Positions 33,738 through 42,450 of a stretch of 64,000 nt of DNA are shown here, piece after piece. The DNA is from Nibrella saemangeumensis (lineage in GTDB: Bacteria > Bacteroidota > Bacteroidia > Cytophagales > Spirosomataceae). The translations under genes were made by a program, and so were the position numbers. Below the pieces are notes generated by a model, which was given only the letters and a program-made list of their open reading frames with translations, was not told where the DNA came from and made no database searches. Positions within the stretch are counted from its first letter, which is position 1; every line of letters starts with the position of its first letter. The stretch is from assembly GCF_039541915.1 (NCBI RefSeq), contig NZ_BAABHD010000081.1:124001-188000 (forward strand), read 5' to 3'.

Positions 33738-33745
33738 CACCTCCT
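33738..33745 (-). promoter_or_regulatory. Strong ribosome-binding site fixing the start at 33732
   Basis: AGGAGGTG on the minus strand lies 5 bases before the ATG. Strong Shine-Dalgarno sites are rare in this window, so this one decides the start. Confidence 0.7.
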
Positions 33746-34325
33746 TCATCTCTGTCCAAGTCATGCAACGTATATGCCACACAGACACACACCCGAAAGA
33801 AATCAGCAATAAAAGTACCTGCCCGGAGTGGAAACTGGCAGGTATCCAGTGGTCTGGTTATCGCTGTAGTCGAAATGCCATTATTTACTTCATCTATTTT
33901 CAGGCCGGGCCGTAAGGGAGCCCGGCTAAGGATACTGACCCCGCAAATCCACAATGCTTTGCAGAGGATGTAGACATTTTTTCTCACCGGTCAGTTTTAC
34001 CAAAGAAGCTGTGCTTACCGGTTGCTCAATCAGGAGCCTGAAGCCAGTAATAGTCGAAAACTAATTTTTATTCGACAAATTCCCCTTTGAGTCTTACAGA
34101 TTCCTGCTATTGTAAAACAAACGTATTGCTGTAGCAGGCTCCCACTAAAGCGTAGGAAAAGGGTCTGACAAATCTGTTCAGGTCCTCGGGCATTGCCTCA
34201 CGCCGTTCGATAGCTTTGGAGAATTTTCAAGCAAATTAGCATGGTTTTTGCATGACACTTCTCACCGATGTTCATACCAGAAACACGGGTGTATCTAACC
34301 CGTGCTCTACTACCACGTCATTATT
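33746..34325. other. Gene-free stretch with three hairpins
   Basis: I see no gene in this 580-bp stretch. It holds three inverted repeats in a row: GTCGAA/TTCGAC (34053-34076), CCTGCTA/TAGCAGG (34103-34138) and CACGGGT/ACCCGTG (34284-34304). The last ends 21 bp before the next start codon. This could be a structured leader or a small RNA, but no known class is recognised. Confidence 0.4.
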
Positions 34326-34568
34326 ATGAAAATTGTTAAAGGCTATATTCGTCCCCTGCTGATGGTCCTTTTTGCCTTCAGCTTACTTTTTGTTCAACGA
34401 TTAACGTTCTCGGGGCAGGCTGCTTATAAGTCGTTTATTTCTAACCTGGGATTAAACAGTGACAATATAGCGATTGTATTGCCTATGCTGGCTACCGGAT
34501 GCCTGCTTCTTTTGTTTATCCTGCCCGATGAAGCTCCTTCATCCGTTAAGGAGGAAGACAACAATTAA
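34326..34568 (+). CDS. Small membrane protein of unknown function
   Basis: The start is taken at ATG 34326 (MKIVKGYIRPLLMVLF), 8 codons inside a longer frame. The 80-aa product has two hydrophobic segments, IRPLLMVLFAFSLLFVQ and IAIVLPMLATGCLLLLFIL, a short loop between them (GQAAYKSFISNLGLNSDN) and a charged acidic tail (SSVKEEDNN). It would be an inner-membrane hairpin protein. It is followed 56 bp later by another small unknown gene on the same strand. I recognise no family. Confidence 0.6.
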   Translation: MKIVKGYIRPLLMVLFAFSLLFVQRLTFSGQAAYKSFISNLGLNSDNIAIVLPMLATGCLLLLFILPDEAPSSVKEEDNN

Positions 34569-34624
34569 ACCCATTTTCCGTCTCTATCCAGACTTTTTTT
34601 CACACCCCACTAATTGATAAGCCT

Positions 34625-34951
34625 ATGTTTAAAGATGCTACTTTACTGATACTGGCGAAAGGACATCTCATCAACACCCAACTGGATGTTTACGTTACCT
34701 CTTTTCTGCCACTTGAAGCGTTGGGGTTCCTGGCTATTGTCAGCTTTGTATTCCTGGCTAAGGTGGGCCATGCTCATACAAAAGAAATCAAAAAGCAGGT
34801 GCTATACGGGGCTTATCAACAGGCAGTGAAGAGCGGTGATATGCTTCGGGCCTACGAAACAGGGCTGGCGTATCATTCCTGCGTCAAAGACGGCCAGTTA
34901 ACCCGTGCCGATGAAGAGGCCTTTCATCGTGAACTGATAACCGTGATGTAA
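34625..34951 (+). CDS. Small membrane-anchored protein of unknown function
   Basis: The 108-aa protein has one clear hydrophobic segment (LEALGFLAIVSFVFLAKVG) at about residues 30-48. It is preceded by a mildly hydrophobic N-terminus and followed by a helical soluble part (KKQVLYGAYQQAVKSGDMLRAYETGLAYHS), which reads like a short TPR-like or helix-pair segment. No family is recognised. It follows the 80-aa membrane protein and precedes the 60-aa protein on the same strand, so they may form one operon of small proteins. Confidence 0.6.
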   Translation: MFKDATLLILAKGHLINTQLDVYVTSFLPLEALGFLAIVSFVFLAKVGHAHTKEIKKQVLYGAYQQAVKSGDMLRAYETGLAYHSCVKDGQLTRADEEAFHRELITVM

Positions 34952-35016
34952 GGCTGCTCCAGCTTAGCTACCTAAACAATAATCCCCTTTAAAAACTATA
35001 ATTAATTCACTTACGT

Positions 35017-35199
35017 ATGCTCTACTCCCATACTCAGCGTGTCGATGCCGACTGGTTTCTCCCCCGTAATCTATGGCGGTCTATTCAAATGGCCTATTGG
35101 CGTCGCCTGGCTTACAAAGAAGCCTGGACGCCCGAAGAATGGGTTCGCCAACAGAAAGCCCTAGAGCGATTGAACCAGTTGAGGGGAAAACCAAATTAG
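35017..35199 (+). CDS. Small basic protein of unknown function
   Basis: The 60-aa product is rich in Trp and Arg, with LPRNLWRSIQMAYWRRL and EAWTPEEWVRQQKALERLNQLRG. It is likely two short helices; the Trp/Arg mix suggests contact with membrane surfaces or nucleic acid. No family is recognised. It starts 66 bp after the 108-aa protein gene. The small size makes the call less sure, but it keeps a consistent helical reading and its place in the small-gene row. Confidence 0.5.
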   Translation: MLYSHTQRVDADWFLPRNLWRSIQMAYWRRLAYKEAWTPEEWVRQQKALERLNQLRGKPN

Positions 35200-35313
35200 G
35201 AGAAGAACAAAATACCGATCGCATTAAACAGGACAACGCAGACACAAACGGTTATCCCTAACCGGATTCCCTTTCTGGCTCGATAAAAGGCTACACTACC
35301 TGGCTCTGGTTGT

Positions 35314-35538
35314 TTACGAGCTACCAACCCGGCAACTATGGCAATTAAGACCCGCCACCTCAGCCATAATTTCGCTAATCACTACAAAGGTCCATACAAC
35401 TTCGGTTTCCTGTCCTATAAGCCGGAAGGGAATCCAGGCGTAGGAAAGTGCCCAAAATAAAATACCTGCCACTCCACTAAGGAGGGCTATTGTTGCCAGT
35501 GACCCACCCTCGATCGCCTTGTTTTGTGTTGTAAACAT
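35314..35538 (-). CDS. Small two-helix membrane protein (tentative)
   Basis: The 74-aa frame has an ATG start and two hydrophobic stretches, LATIALLSGVAGILFWALSYA and VVWTFVVISEIMAEVAGL, separated by a short polar loop (RLIGQETE). The tail has two Cys (GLNCHSCRVGSS). It is convergent with the small-gene row. No family is recognised, and a frame of this length could be spurious, although the two-helix hydrophobic profile is coherent. Confidence 0.42.
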   Translation of the reverse strand: MFTTQNKAIEGGSLATIALLSGVAGILFWALSYAWIPFRLIGQETEVVWTFVVISEIMAEVAGLNCHSCRVGSS

Positions 35539-35729
35539 GTCTCCGCTTCTTTTAGTTGGATACTCCCATCAAGACTATTGCGGAGGTCAACCTACGATAA
35601 AGCGAATGATGCCGGCAAATTCAATTAGTGTTCGGTAAAAATAGTTCGTCAGTTTCCGTGAGTACCTGGAGTTCACGGATTGATTAGTTTGACTTATAGC
35701 AGTATTCTTTGGTGAGAACTCCTCATTGG

Positions 35730-37471
35730 TTATTTATTGGCTATCGGCAACTTCTCTTCCCCAAAGTCATCCGGCAGCCGCCTGAACCAAAGGTTACGCA
35801 CCCGGCCGTTGGACATACGAAGCCCCGTAATGACCTTGTCGGCGTTACGCACCATCTCTATGGATTGCACAAACCACCAGGATGCTTGTAAACGGTCTGT
35901 AGCAATAGCATTCAAACGGGATTCACCGTGGTGAATATGCACAAGCTGCAACGTATCGTTCTTCAGCGCAATGGTATAAAACGTTTCCAGTTCCGGACTG
36001 TAATACCGGCCAACATACTGGTGAAGCGCTTCTTTGCTGGCCATAAACGGCTCAACCCGATTTGCCGACCGGTTACCATTCTGGTGCAGCGTAATCCGGT
36101 TGGTCTTTCCGTTTACGGGCTTATGAAACGTGACCTGCGCATCGACTACCTTTAAAAGAACGTGGAATCCGACGAAGGAAACACTTCAAACTGCGGTTGC
36201 CCCGTTGCCTGCGTAAAAAACCGGTCATTCTCCCGCTTAAACGACAAGACAAAACCAGGTGCCAACTGGTAATCGCCCGTGTACTGATCGAGTAGCTTTG
36301 GATCAATTTTATAGTCTTTGGTGGTGACCGATGCGGTAACCGGTTTAGCTGCCTTATCCTCTTTGAGCTGCCCAGCCAGGTAAATATCCGCGATCTCAAA
36401 GGCTTTTTTGCCGGGGTTAAAATCACCTGCATTGCTAAGAATAATAATTCCGTAGTCTTCTTTGGGGAAGTAGGTCAGTGTTGACCGAAACCCGGCGTCT
36501 GCTCCGTCATGACCATAAAAGGCTACTCCCTTGTATTTGCCATGAATTAGCGCAAAGGCATACGTCAGCGAATCGCCTTTGGTTAACCGCCCCCGTTCCA
36601 GCATCTGTGTCATGATTGGCTGGCTGCCAACGGAAGCTGTTCGGAAGTTGGTGATCCATTTTGCCAGGTCGGTAACCGTTGTAAAGAGGCTGGTAGCTCC
36701 GGCATTGGCATAGCTTAGCACGCTTTTCTTATAGGGCTCGTTCTCCGGCCCGGAGGATTTGGAAAACGAATAAGCTCTGCCTTTAACAACTCTCTCATGG
36801 TTGTCGTAGAATAAGGTATTTTTCATCCCCAGCGGGGTAAATACGTTCTGGGCCATCCAGTCCCGATAGGGCTGTTTGCCCACCCTGGACACAATTTCGG
36901 CCAGTAACGTATAGCCGGTGTTGCAATAGGCGAACTGGCTGCCCGGCTCAAAGTTCAACTCCTTTTGCCGCTTAACCAGGTTAAAGATGTGCTGCTTTGT
37001 GATAACGTCATCCAGCTGCCAACCAGCCATTGCCAGCAGATTCCACTGGTCACGCAGGCCGCTGGTGTGGTGAATCAGGTGCCGGATGGTTATCTTCTTG
37101 CCGAAGTCCGGCACTTCCGGGAGGTACGTCCTTATGTCGTCGTCCAGCGACAGTTTACCCTGCTGGCTCAGCATAACAATGGCGTAGGCGGTAAATTGCT
37201 TGGAAACCGAGGCTACATGAAAAATTGTCTCCGGCCGGATGGGCGCTCCTGTTTCTACGTCAGCCTCCCCAAACCCTTTGGCATAAATGAGCTGTCCCTT
37301 ATGAACTACCCCCACGGCGGCTCCGGGACTACCGGGTTTGTTCCACTCGGCAAACAAAGCGTCTACCTTCGCAGACACTGCTTTAGCGGGGGTCTGTGCG
37401 CTGATGGTCTGTCCCGTAAGCAGGACAGCGCAACTGACAAGTATGGTTTTGAAGGCTGAAGGAAAGTGCAT
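35730..37471 (-). pseudogene. Class-C beta-lactamase-family serine hydrolase, frameshifted near its 3' end
   Basis: The first 439 codons (start 37471) give a signal peptide (LVSCAVLLTGQTISAQ) and a serine hydrolase domain with SVSK (Ser88-Lys91), YCN and HDG, the class-C beta-lactamase/DD-peptidase motifs. The frame hits a stop at 36152-36154 inside a C-terminal domain. One frame lower the coding continues without a break (LKVVDAQVTFHKPVNGK to 35730), including the segment ALHQYVGRYYSPELETFY typical of such tails. Joining needs one extra T in a run of four (minus strand, about 36154). With it the protein would be about 580 aa. Either a pseudogene, a base-call error or, less likely, recoding. 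Confidence 0.8.
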
Positions 37472-37514
37472 GCTGGTGAGATCTGTTTATAAAGCAATAT
37501 ACAACGAAATCCCA

Positions 37515-39680
37515 CTAACGGGCACCGGGCGGGCAATGCGCCAGCAGAAACTTCGTGAACAGCGTCCGGAGGTGCTCGCGGGTACCGGCTCCCTCACCAA
37601 TGCCATGACTGCGGTTTGGGTACGCCATCAACTGAAACTGTTTGTTATGGCGCACCAATTCGTTGACCAGTTGCTCCGAGTTGGCATAATGCACATTATC
37701 GTCGCCGGTACCGTGTACATAGAGCAGGTTACCTCTGAGGTTTTTAGCATAGGTAATCGGCGAGCCAGCCACAAAATCCTCGCGATTCTCCTGCGGCAAG
37801 CCCATGTAGCGCTCCTGGTAGATGTTGTCATACAGGAGTTGATTGGTCACGGCCGCCACGGCGATGCCGGTCTGGTAGATATCCGGGTATTGAAACAGCA
37901 GATGGAGCGTAGTAGCGCCCCCGCCACTCCAGCCCCAGACCGCTACCCGGCTGGGGTCTAAGTAAGGCCGCTGCTGGAGCAACTTCTTCGTACCCATAGC
38001 CTGATCCCGAATGTTGACCCGGCCGATCTGCCGATAAATGGCTTTGCGCCAGGCGGCCCCCTTCAGGGTGGGCGTCCCCCGGTTGTCGAGAGCTACGTAA
38101 CAGTAGTTGGAATCCAAGGTATTGCTATCGAAATTATCCGTTACTCCGGCCTGGTAGTTATCATTGGTGGTAACACTCCACGGCTCCCCATACACGTAAA
38201 ATAAAACGGGGTATTTTTTGGTGCTGTCAAAGCCGACAGGTTTGGCCATCCAGCCGTCGAGGGTAATGCCATCGTCTGTGGTAACCGTAAAGAACTCGAC
38301 ATTCCGTTTTCGCACAGATGGTCTGACCCGTGCCGTATTAGTGCTTATAGGCTTGTGATCGGGCAGGTGTACCCACTCTTGAACGGGCGCTACCCGGTGG
38401 CTGCTGAATGAGTGCGAAGCCAATTGACCGTTCGGAGAAAGGCTATAATTATGGGTGCCAGGCTGATCGGCGGGTGACAACCGCTGGAGCGTGCCCTTTC
38501 CATCTGCTTTTATCCGGTACAGGTACCGTTGCGTGGCATTGTCGGGCGAGGCTATCAGGTAGACGTAATTAGCTTTCTCATCCAGCGTCAGGTACCGGGC
38601 TACATCGTAAGCACCGGGGGTCAGCAAGGTTTCTTTCTTACCATCCCGGCTGATCCGGTACAGGTGCCGCCATCCGTCTTTTTCCGACAGCCACAGAAAT
38701 GACTTACCGCCTTCGGTCCACCACCAACCCAGTTCCGGAGAGGGAGTATTGGCAACCTGCTGGGGATCAACCCAAGACTGGTTCTTTTCGGTATATATTG
38801 GCTGAACGGTGCCATCGGCGGCTTTGGCGATGAACAGGGTAGTCTGGTTCTGCTTCCGGTTCATTTGCTGTACAATCAGTTCCGGCGCGTCGGGTGTCCA
38901 CTCCATCCGGATCAGGTAATGCTGCCGGGGATCGCCGGGAAGCTTCAGCCAGGTTGTGGAACCACCCGCTGCATTAACCACCCCGATACGGGCCGATGAG
39001 GGTGTTTCACCTACTTTTGGGTATTCTACCGGAATGGTGAAGGAATAAGTTGAGTCGGTGGTATTGAGCATCAGGTAATCGCGGATGCCGGAGGCATCAA
39101 TTTGCCAATAGGCAATCTGCTTGCTGTCGGGACTCCAGCGAAAACCATCCCGGCAGAAGAATTCTTCTTCATACGCCCAATCGAAGGTGCCATTGATTTG
39201 CTTGCGGGTACCGTCGGTGGTAAGCGGAACAACCTGTCCGCTGGTTAGGTCTTCTACGTACAGATTTTGTTCGCTCACGTAGGCTACCTTCTGCCCGTCG
39301 GGCGACAATTTGGCAAACATCAGCGACTGACCAGGCCGGTTTTTTCCTAATTGCCTGAATTGATTAGTTGACCGGTTTAGTAGCCAGTAGTCGCCCCGCG
39401 TATTGTCGCGCCAGACCCGGGCCGTGTTGGTAAAGATTAAAACCTTGGTGCTGTCACTGGAAAAAGCATAGGCTGCAACGGCGATCGGCTGCCTTGTAGC
39501 AGGGTTGATCAGGTTCTGTTTGGATACAACAACCGCGGTCTGGCTGCCGGGCAGTGTAGTCCGGACAATATTACCCGAAACGCTGTTGGTATAGGCATTA
39601 CCATCGGCCGACCATTGAATCTGGGCCGAAGCGACGGAGCAGCCTGCAAATAGAAAGGCTAAAGCGAGTATTTTAGACAT
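37515..39680 (-). CDS. Secreted DPP-IV-like S9 peptidase
   Basis: The 721-aa protein has a signal peptide (MSKILALAFLFAGCSVASAQ). Residues from about 25 to 450 form a beta-propeller-like DPP-IV N-domain (YEEEFFCRDGFRWSPDSKQIAYW carries the double-Glu DPP-IV motif). The C-terminal alpha/beta hydrolase has the nucleophile Ser in GWSGGG, Asp in HGTGDDNVHY and His in NRSHGIGEG. DPP-IV cuts Xaa-Pro dipeptides from the N-terminus of peptides. It should act in the periplasm in peptide use. A small secreted protein is encoded 12 bp upstream. Confidence 0.93.
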   Translation of the reverse strand: MSKILALAFLFAGCSVASAQIQWSADGNAYTNSVSGNIVRTTLPGSQTAVVVSKQNLINPATRQPIAVAAYAFSSDSTKVLIFTNTARVWRDNTRGDYWLLNRSTNQFRQLGKNRPGQSLMFAKLSPDGQKVAYVSEQNLYVEDLTSGQVVPLTTDGTRKQINGTFDWAYEEEFFCRDGFRWSPDSKQIAYWQIDASGIRDYLMLNTTDSTYSFTIPVEYPKVGETPSSARIGVVNAAGGSTTWLKLPGDPRQHYLIRMEWTPDAPELIVQQMNRKQNQTTLFIAKAADGTVQPIYTEKNQSWVDPQQVANTPSPELGWWWTEGGKSFLWLSEKDGWRHLYRISRDGKKETLLTPGAYDVARYLTLDEKANYVYLIASPDNATQRYLYRIKADGKGTLQRLSPADQPGTHNYSLSPNGQLASHSFSSHRVAPVQEWVHLPDHKPISTNTARVRPSVRKRNVEFFTVTTDDGITLDGWMAKPVGFDSTKKYPVLFYVYGEPWSVTTNDNYQAGVTDNFDSNTLDSNYCYVALDNRGTPTLKGAAWRKAIYRQIGRVNIRDQAMGTKKLLQQRPYLDPSRVAVWGWSGGGATTLHLLFQYPDIYQTGIAVAAVTNQLLYDNIYQERYMGLPQENREDFVAGSPITYAKNLRGNLLYVHGTGDDNVHYANSEQLVNELVRHNKQFQLMAYPNRSHGIGEGAGTREHLRTLFTKFLLAHCPPGAR

Positions 39681-39692
39681 GCAAGAGGAGAA

Positions 39693-40079
39693 TTAAAACG
39701 GCTTTTTAGGTCTTGGAGCTTTCCAAAGGGCCGAATTTACAGGTTTCCCTGAGGGAAACATGGAAAATATTGACGAGAGTTCTGTTTCTTCCAGGAAGTC
39801 GATAGCCTCATCTTCCTGTTCGATGGCCCTGTTTTTTTTCGGAGCGGGTAAAAGTTCAGGGTAGATCCGGTGGAGGGGGCGTATGGGAGTTGTCGTGAGG
39901 GAGTCGGCGGAAATAATGACCAGGGAACTGCGGGTGGTAATGAAAGAGGTTGACCGGTCTGCAGCCGGTGAGCGCTCCCACTCCTGCACAATCACGATGG
40001 TTCCCCTGGATCGGAAAGTCTGGGCAGTTACCCAGGTTGTCGACAGGCCTATGCACATCACCACAAGTATCAGCTTCAT
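39693..40079 (-). CDS. Small secreted protein of unknown function
   Basis: The 128-aa protein has a signal peptide (MKLILVVMCIGLSTTWVTAQ). The mature part is Ser/Thr-rich (RSTSFITTRSSLVIISADS) then acidic (AIEQEDEAIDFLEETELSS) and ends in a basic PRPKKPF. No family is recognised. It sits 12 bp upstream of the DPP-IV-like peptidase on the same strand, so the two are probably cotranscribed; it could be a helper, but the sequence does not show it. Confidence 0.55.
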   Translation of the reverse strand: MKLILVVMCIGLSTTWVTAQTFRSRGTIVIVQEWERSPAADRSTSFITTRSSLVIISADSLTTTPIRPLHRIYPELLPAPKKNRAIEQEDEAIDFLEETELSSIFSMFPSGKPVNSALWKAPRPKKPF

Positions 40080-40169
40080 AGCAAACGAGTTTAACTCCCC
40101 TTAACTGTAAGTGATGTCAATATCTGCATTCTTCCATAATCGCACAACCTTCAATAGCACAAAAACTAT

Positions 40170-41387
40170 TTATTTCTGTGCAATTTCCTGAACGGTCCTT
40201 TTGTGTTGTGCTGCTAACTGTGTAGGCGCACCCGCTGATCTCTTCAGCACATACCGGGCTACCACCGGAAAATGGTCAGAAAAGGAAATGTTCGATAAGG
40301 TCTGGCAAGAAGTAACGGCCCAATCGGCGCTGAAAAACTGCTGGTCGATCCGAACCCAGTACGGATGCCGGTTCAGCGTAAAACCCATTCCATCGCCGGC
40401 CTCTTCAAAGGCGTTGCGGAAGTTCAGGCTCAGTTTGCCGTAGGAATAGCCGAACGGTGTCTCGTTGAAGTCGCCACAGATAATAACGGGGTACCGGCTA
40501 CCGGCCACGTACGATTCAACTTCAGCCAACTGTTCGCTTCGGTATTCAAAGCCTTCTTTTAACCGGCGTAGTGTATCAAAAAACTCAAACGAGAAAAGCC
40601 GCAGGTCTCCGGTCTTCAGGGCATCAAAAGCCTGTTTAATACGCACGCCCATAGACCACAGATGCACGTTGACCACCCGAATGGTATCGGGCCCGTAAGC
40701 AATGTCGGCACAGAGAAAGCCATTTATGTCCGGGCCACTGACCCGGTCCCAAATCCGGCCGTACTGATTCACGACAGGGTATTTCGACAGCAGTGCCAGT
40801 CCTACCTCCCGTCCCTGGTCAAAGCAGGTCAGCTTCTCCACTTTGGCGGTGTATTGCTTCTCAATACCAACGTTGGGAGCGTACTCCTGAAAACAGGCAA
40901 TGTCGGCTTTCAGCGCCGGAAAGTCGGCCGAATGACCCGCTGCTTCGGAGAACGATTCGCTGTTGAAACTCAGAATGGTCAGGGCCGGAGCCTGGTTCAA
41001 CGCAAACTGCCCGAGGCCGCTGCTCGTGCCGATCAGCCGTTTAACAACCGGCAGGGAAAACAGCACCCAGATCAGGCCAGCGGTCGCTATTGTTTTTTCC
41101 CCCCGGCAGATCAGGTAGATACTGGCGACAAGGCCGCTCAGAATTGCCAGGGGCAGCGTCATCATCACAAAGCCGGTCAGCCAGTGCCCGTCAATGGGAT
41201 GGTAGCAAAACGCCATCGTAAAGAACAGATAGCCGAGGCCGGTATACGCCAGGGGATACTGCCCGTACCGACCAGACAGACGCTTCGCCATACTCGCCAT
41301 TCTGGCTCCAAAAGGCCGCAAAGCCAATGGTATTATCTTAAAATATTGCTGAAGACCCGCTGATGACCGGGTACGGTTTGGAATCAT
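40170..41387 (-). CDS. Membrane-anchored endonuclease/exonuclease/phosphatase-family protein
   Basis: The 405-aa protein has three hydrophobic segments in the first 120 residues (YPLAYTGLGYLFFTMAFCY, GFVMMTLPLAILSGLVASIY, TAGLIWVLFSLPVV). The rest is a EEP domain: LTILSFNSES, DIACFQEYAP (metal-binding Glu), VVNVHLWS, VIICGDFNETPF and the closing SFSDHFPV. These are the standard active-site blocks of the DNase I-like fold, which includes nucleases, phosphodiesterases and lipid phosphatases. The membrane anchor suggests a lipid or nucleotide substrate at the membrane. Confidence 0.9.
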   Translation of the reverse strand: MIPNRTRSSAGLQQYFKIIPLALRPFGARMASMAKRLSGRYGQYPLAYTGLGYLFFTMAFCYHPIDGHWLTGFVMMTLPLAILSGLVASIYLICRGEKTIATAGLIWVLFSLPVVKRLIGTSSGLGQFALNQAPALTILSFNSESFSEAAGHSADFPALKADIACFQEYAPNVGIEKQYTAKVEKLTCFDQGREVGLALLSKYPVVNQYGRIWDRVSGPDINGFLCADIAYGPDTIRVVNVHLWSMGVRIKQAFDALKTGDLRLFSFEFFDTLRRLKEGFEYRSEQLAEVESYVAGSRYPVIICGDFNETPFGYSYGKLSLNFRNAFEEAGDGMGFTLNRHPYWVRIDQQFFSADWAVTSCQTLSNISFSDHFPVVARYVLKRSAGAPTQLAAQHKRTVQEIAQK

Positions 41388-41426
41388 ACTAATCGGTGAA
41401 GAGAATGGAAAGAGAAAGCCGGGCAG

Positions 41427-42371
41427 TTACTTTACCTCAAAGCTGCCGGAACCGATTTTAAAGCCTTCGGCGTACAACTCCACCTGGTAAGCGCCGGGCT
41501 TGTAGGGGGCATCCCGCCGGAACAGGATGTCTACGTGCTGGTCATTGTTTTCGAACGGTACAGTCTGTCGGGTACTGTATCCGATTTCCCGGCCTTCGAC
41601 CCAGGTTACGCCACCAATGCCGTTGTCGCTGACCACCGCCCCGTTGGCATCCAGAATACGCACGTAGATGTCTTTGTTGTTCTTTACCGCTACCGGATTC
41701 GATGGCATGACGAACGTTATTTTCAAGCGGTCGATTCTGGACGCTTTGTACGAGCTGCCGGTGCGTTCCCTGCCGTTGGGAGCCACGGCCAGTACCGCTA
41801 CATTCACCGCCTGCATGGCCGACGCCAGCGTCACTTTACTGGTCAGGTCGGCATTCTGGCGAGAGTAGTCCACCACCGTTTGGGCCAGCACTTCTTTTTC
41901 CTGTTTCAGTCCCTCGTTTTCGTTCAGAATGGTTTGCTTCTCCTGTTCGAGCACCCGTGCCCGGCTGAGCAGGGAGCTGTACTCGCGCCGGAGCTTCCGG
42001 ATCTCCACATCGTTCTGGGCCAGAAACTCGTTGTACTCGCCTATTTTGAGATTGTATTGCTGAAGAGAGAAATTAAGGTCGTATTTAAGCTTCTGTTTGT
42101 CCGTTTCCAGTTGCCGGCGAATCTTTTCCAGTTTGGTCAGGCTGCCGCCCAGTTGGCGCACCTCCGCTATTTTTTCATCCAGCACCTTAGAGAGCGAATC
42201 CAACCTGACCTGGGTCGACGCCAGTTGTTCTACTTTGGTCGTCAGCAGCCGCTGTACTTCGAGGGTTTCGTTGCGGGAGCCGATAAACAGGTAGGCCAGC
42301 AAAGCCAGCACCCCAACCAGGGCCCCGATAATTATATTCAGGTTCCCCTGCTTATTGCCTGTCACTTCCAT
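41427..42371 (-). CDS. Membrane-anchored coiled-coil protein
   Basis: The start is taken at ATG 42371 (MEVTGNKQGNLNIII); a TTG upstream is less likely. About 314 aa. One membrane segment (IIIGALVGVLALLAYLFIG) is followed by a long coiled coil (about 35-180; KVEQLASTQVRLDSLSKVLDE, then IRKLRREYSSLLSRARVLEQE). A C-terminal beta domain of about 110 residues follows (DRLKITFVMPSNPVAVKNN, GAYQVELYAEGFKIGSGSFEV). It lies directly downstream of the kinase and regulator of the next operon and may be their target or sensor partner. Function is unknown. Confidence 0.8.
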   Translation of the reverse strand: MEVTGNKQGNLNIIIGALVGVLALLAYLFIGSRNETLEVQRLLTTKVEQLASTQVRLDSLSKVLDEKIAEVRQLGGSLTKLEKIRRQLETDKQKLKYDLNFSLQQYNLKIGEYNEFLAQNDVEIRKLRREYSSLLSRARVLEQEKQTILNENEGLKQEKEVLAQTVVDYSRQNADLTSKVTLASAMQAVNVAVLAVAPNGRERTGSSYKASRIDRLKITFVMPSNPVAVKNNKDIYVRILDANGAVVSDNGIGGVTWVEGREIGYSTRQTVPFENNDQHVDILFRRDAPYKPGAYQVELYAEGFKIGSGSFEVK

Positions 42372-42450
42372 TAAATCGATGTCTGGTAGGTAGTGGTGCA
42401 AAGCAACTACCGCCAACTTAACCTCGACTTAAGCCCACTTTAAATTCACC

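Noticed and set aside
33733..33987. An extended N-terminus for the coiled-coil protein up to 33987
   Set aside because: The upstream part reads as mixed, Cys-rich sequence with no domain, and a strong ribosome-binding site precedes the ATG at 33732.
36140..36165. Programmed -1 frameshifting in the serine hydrolase
   Set aside because: A -1 step would join the two frames, but the sequence C-TTT-TAA is not a standard slippery heptamer and I see no strong stimulatory stem. A missing base is simpler.
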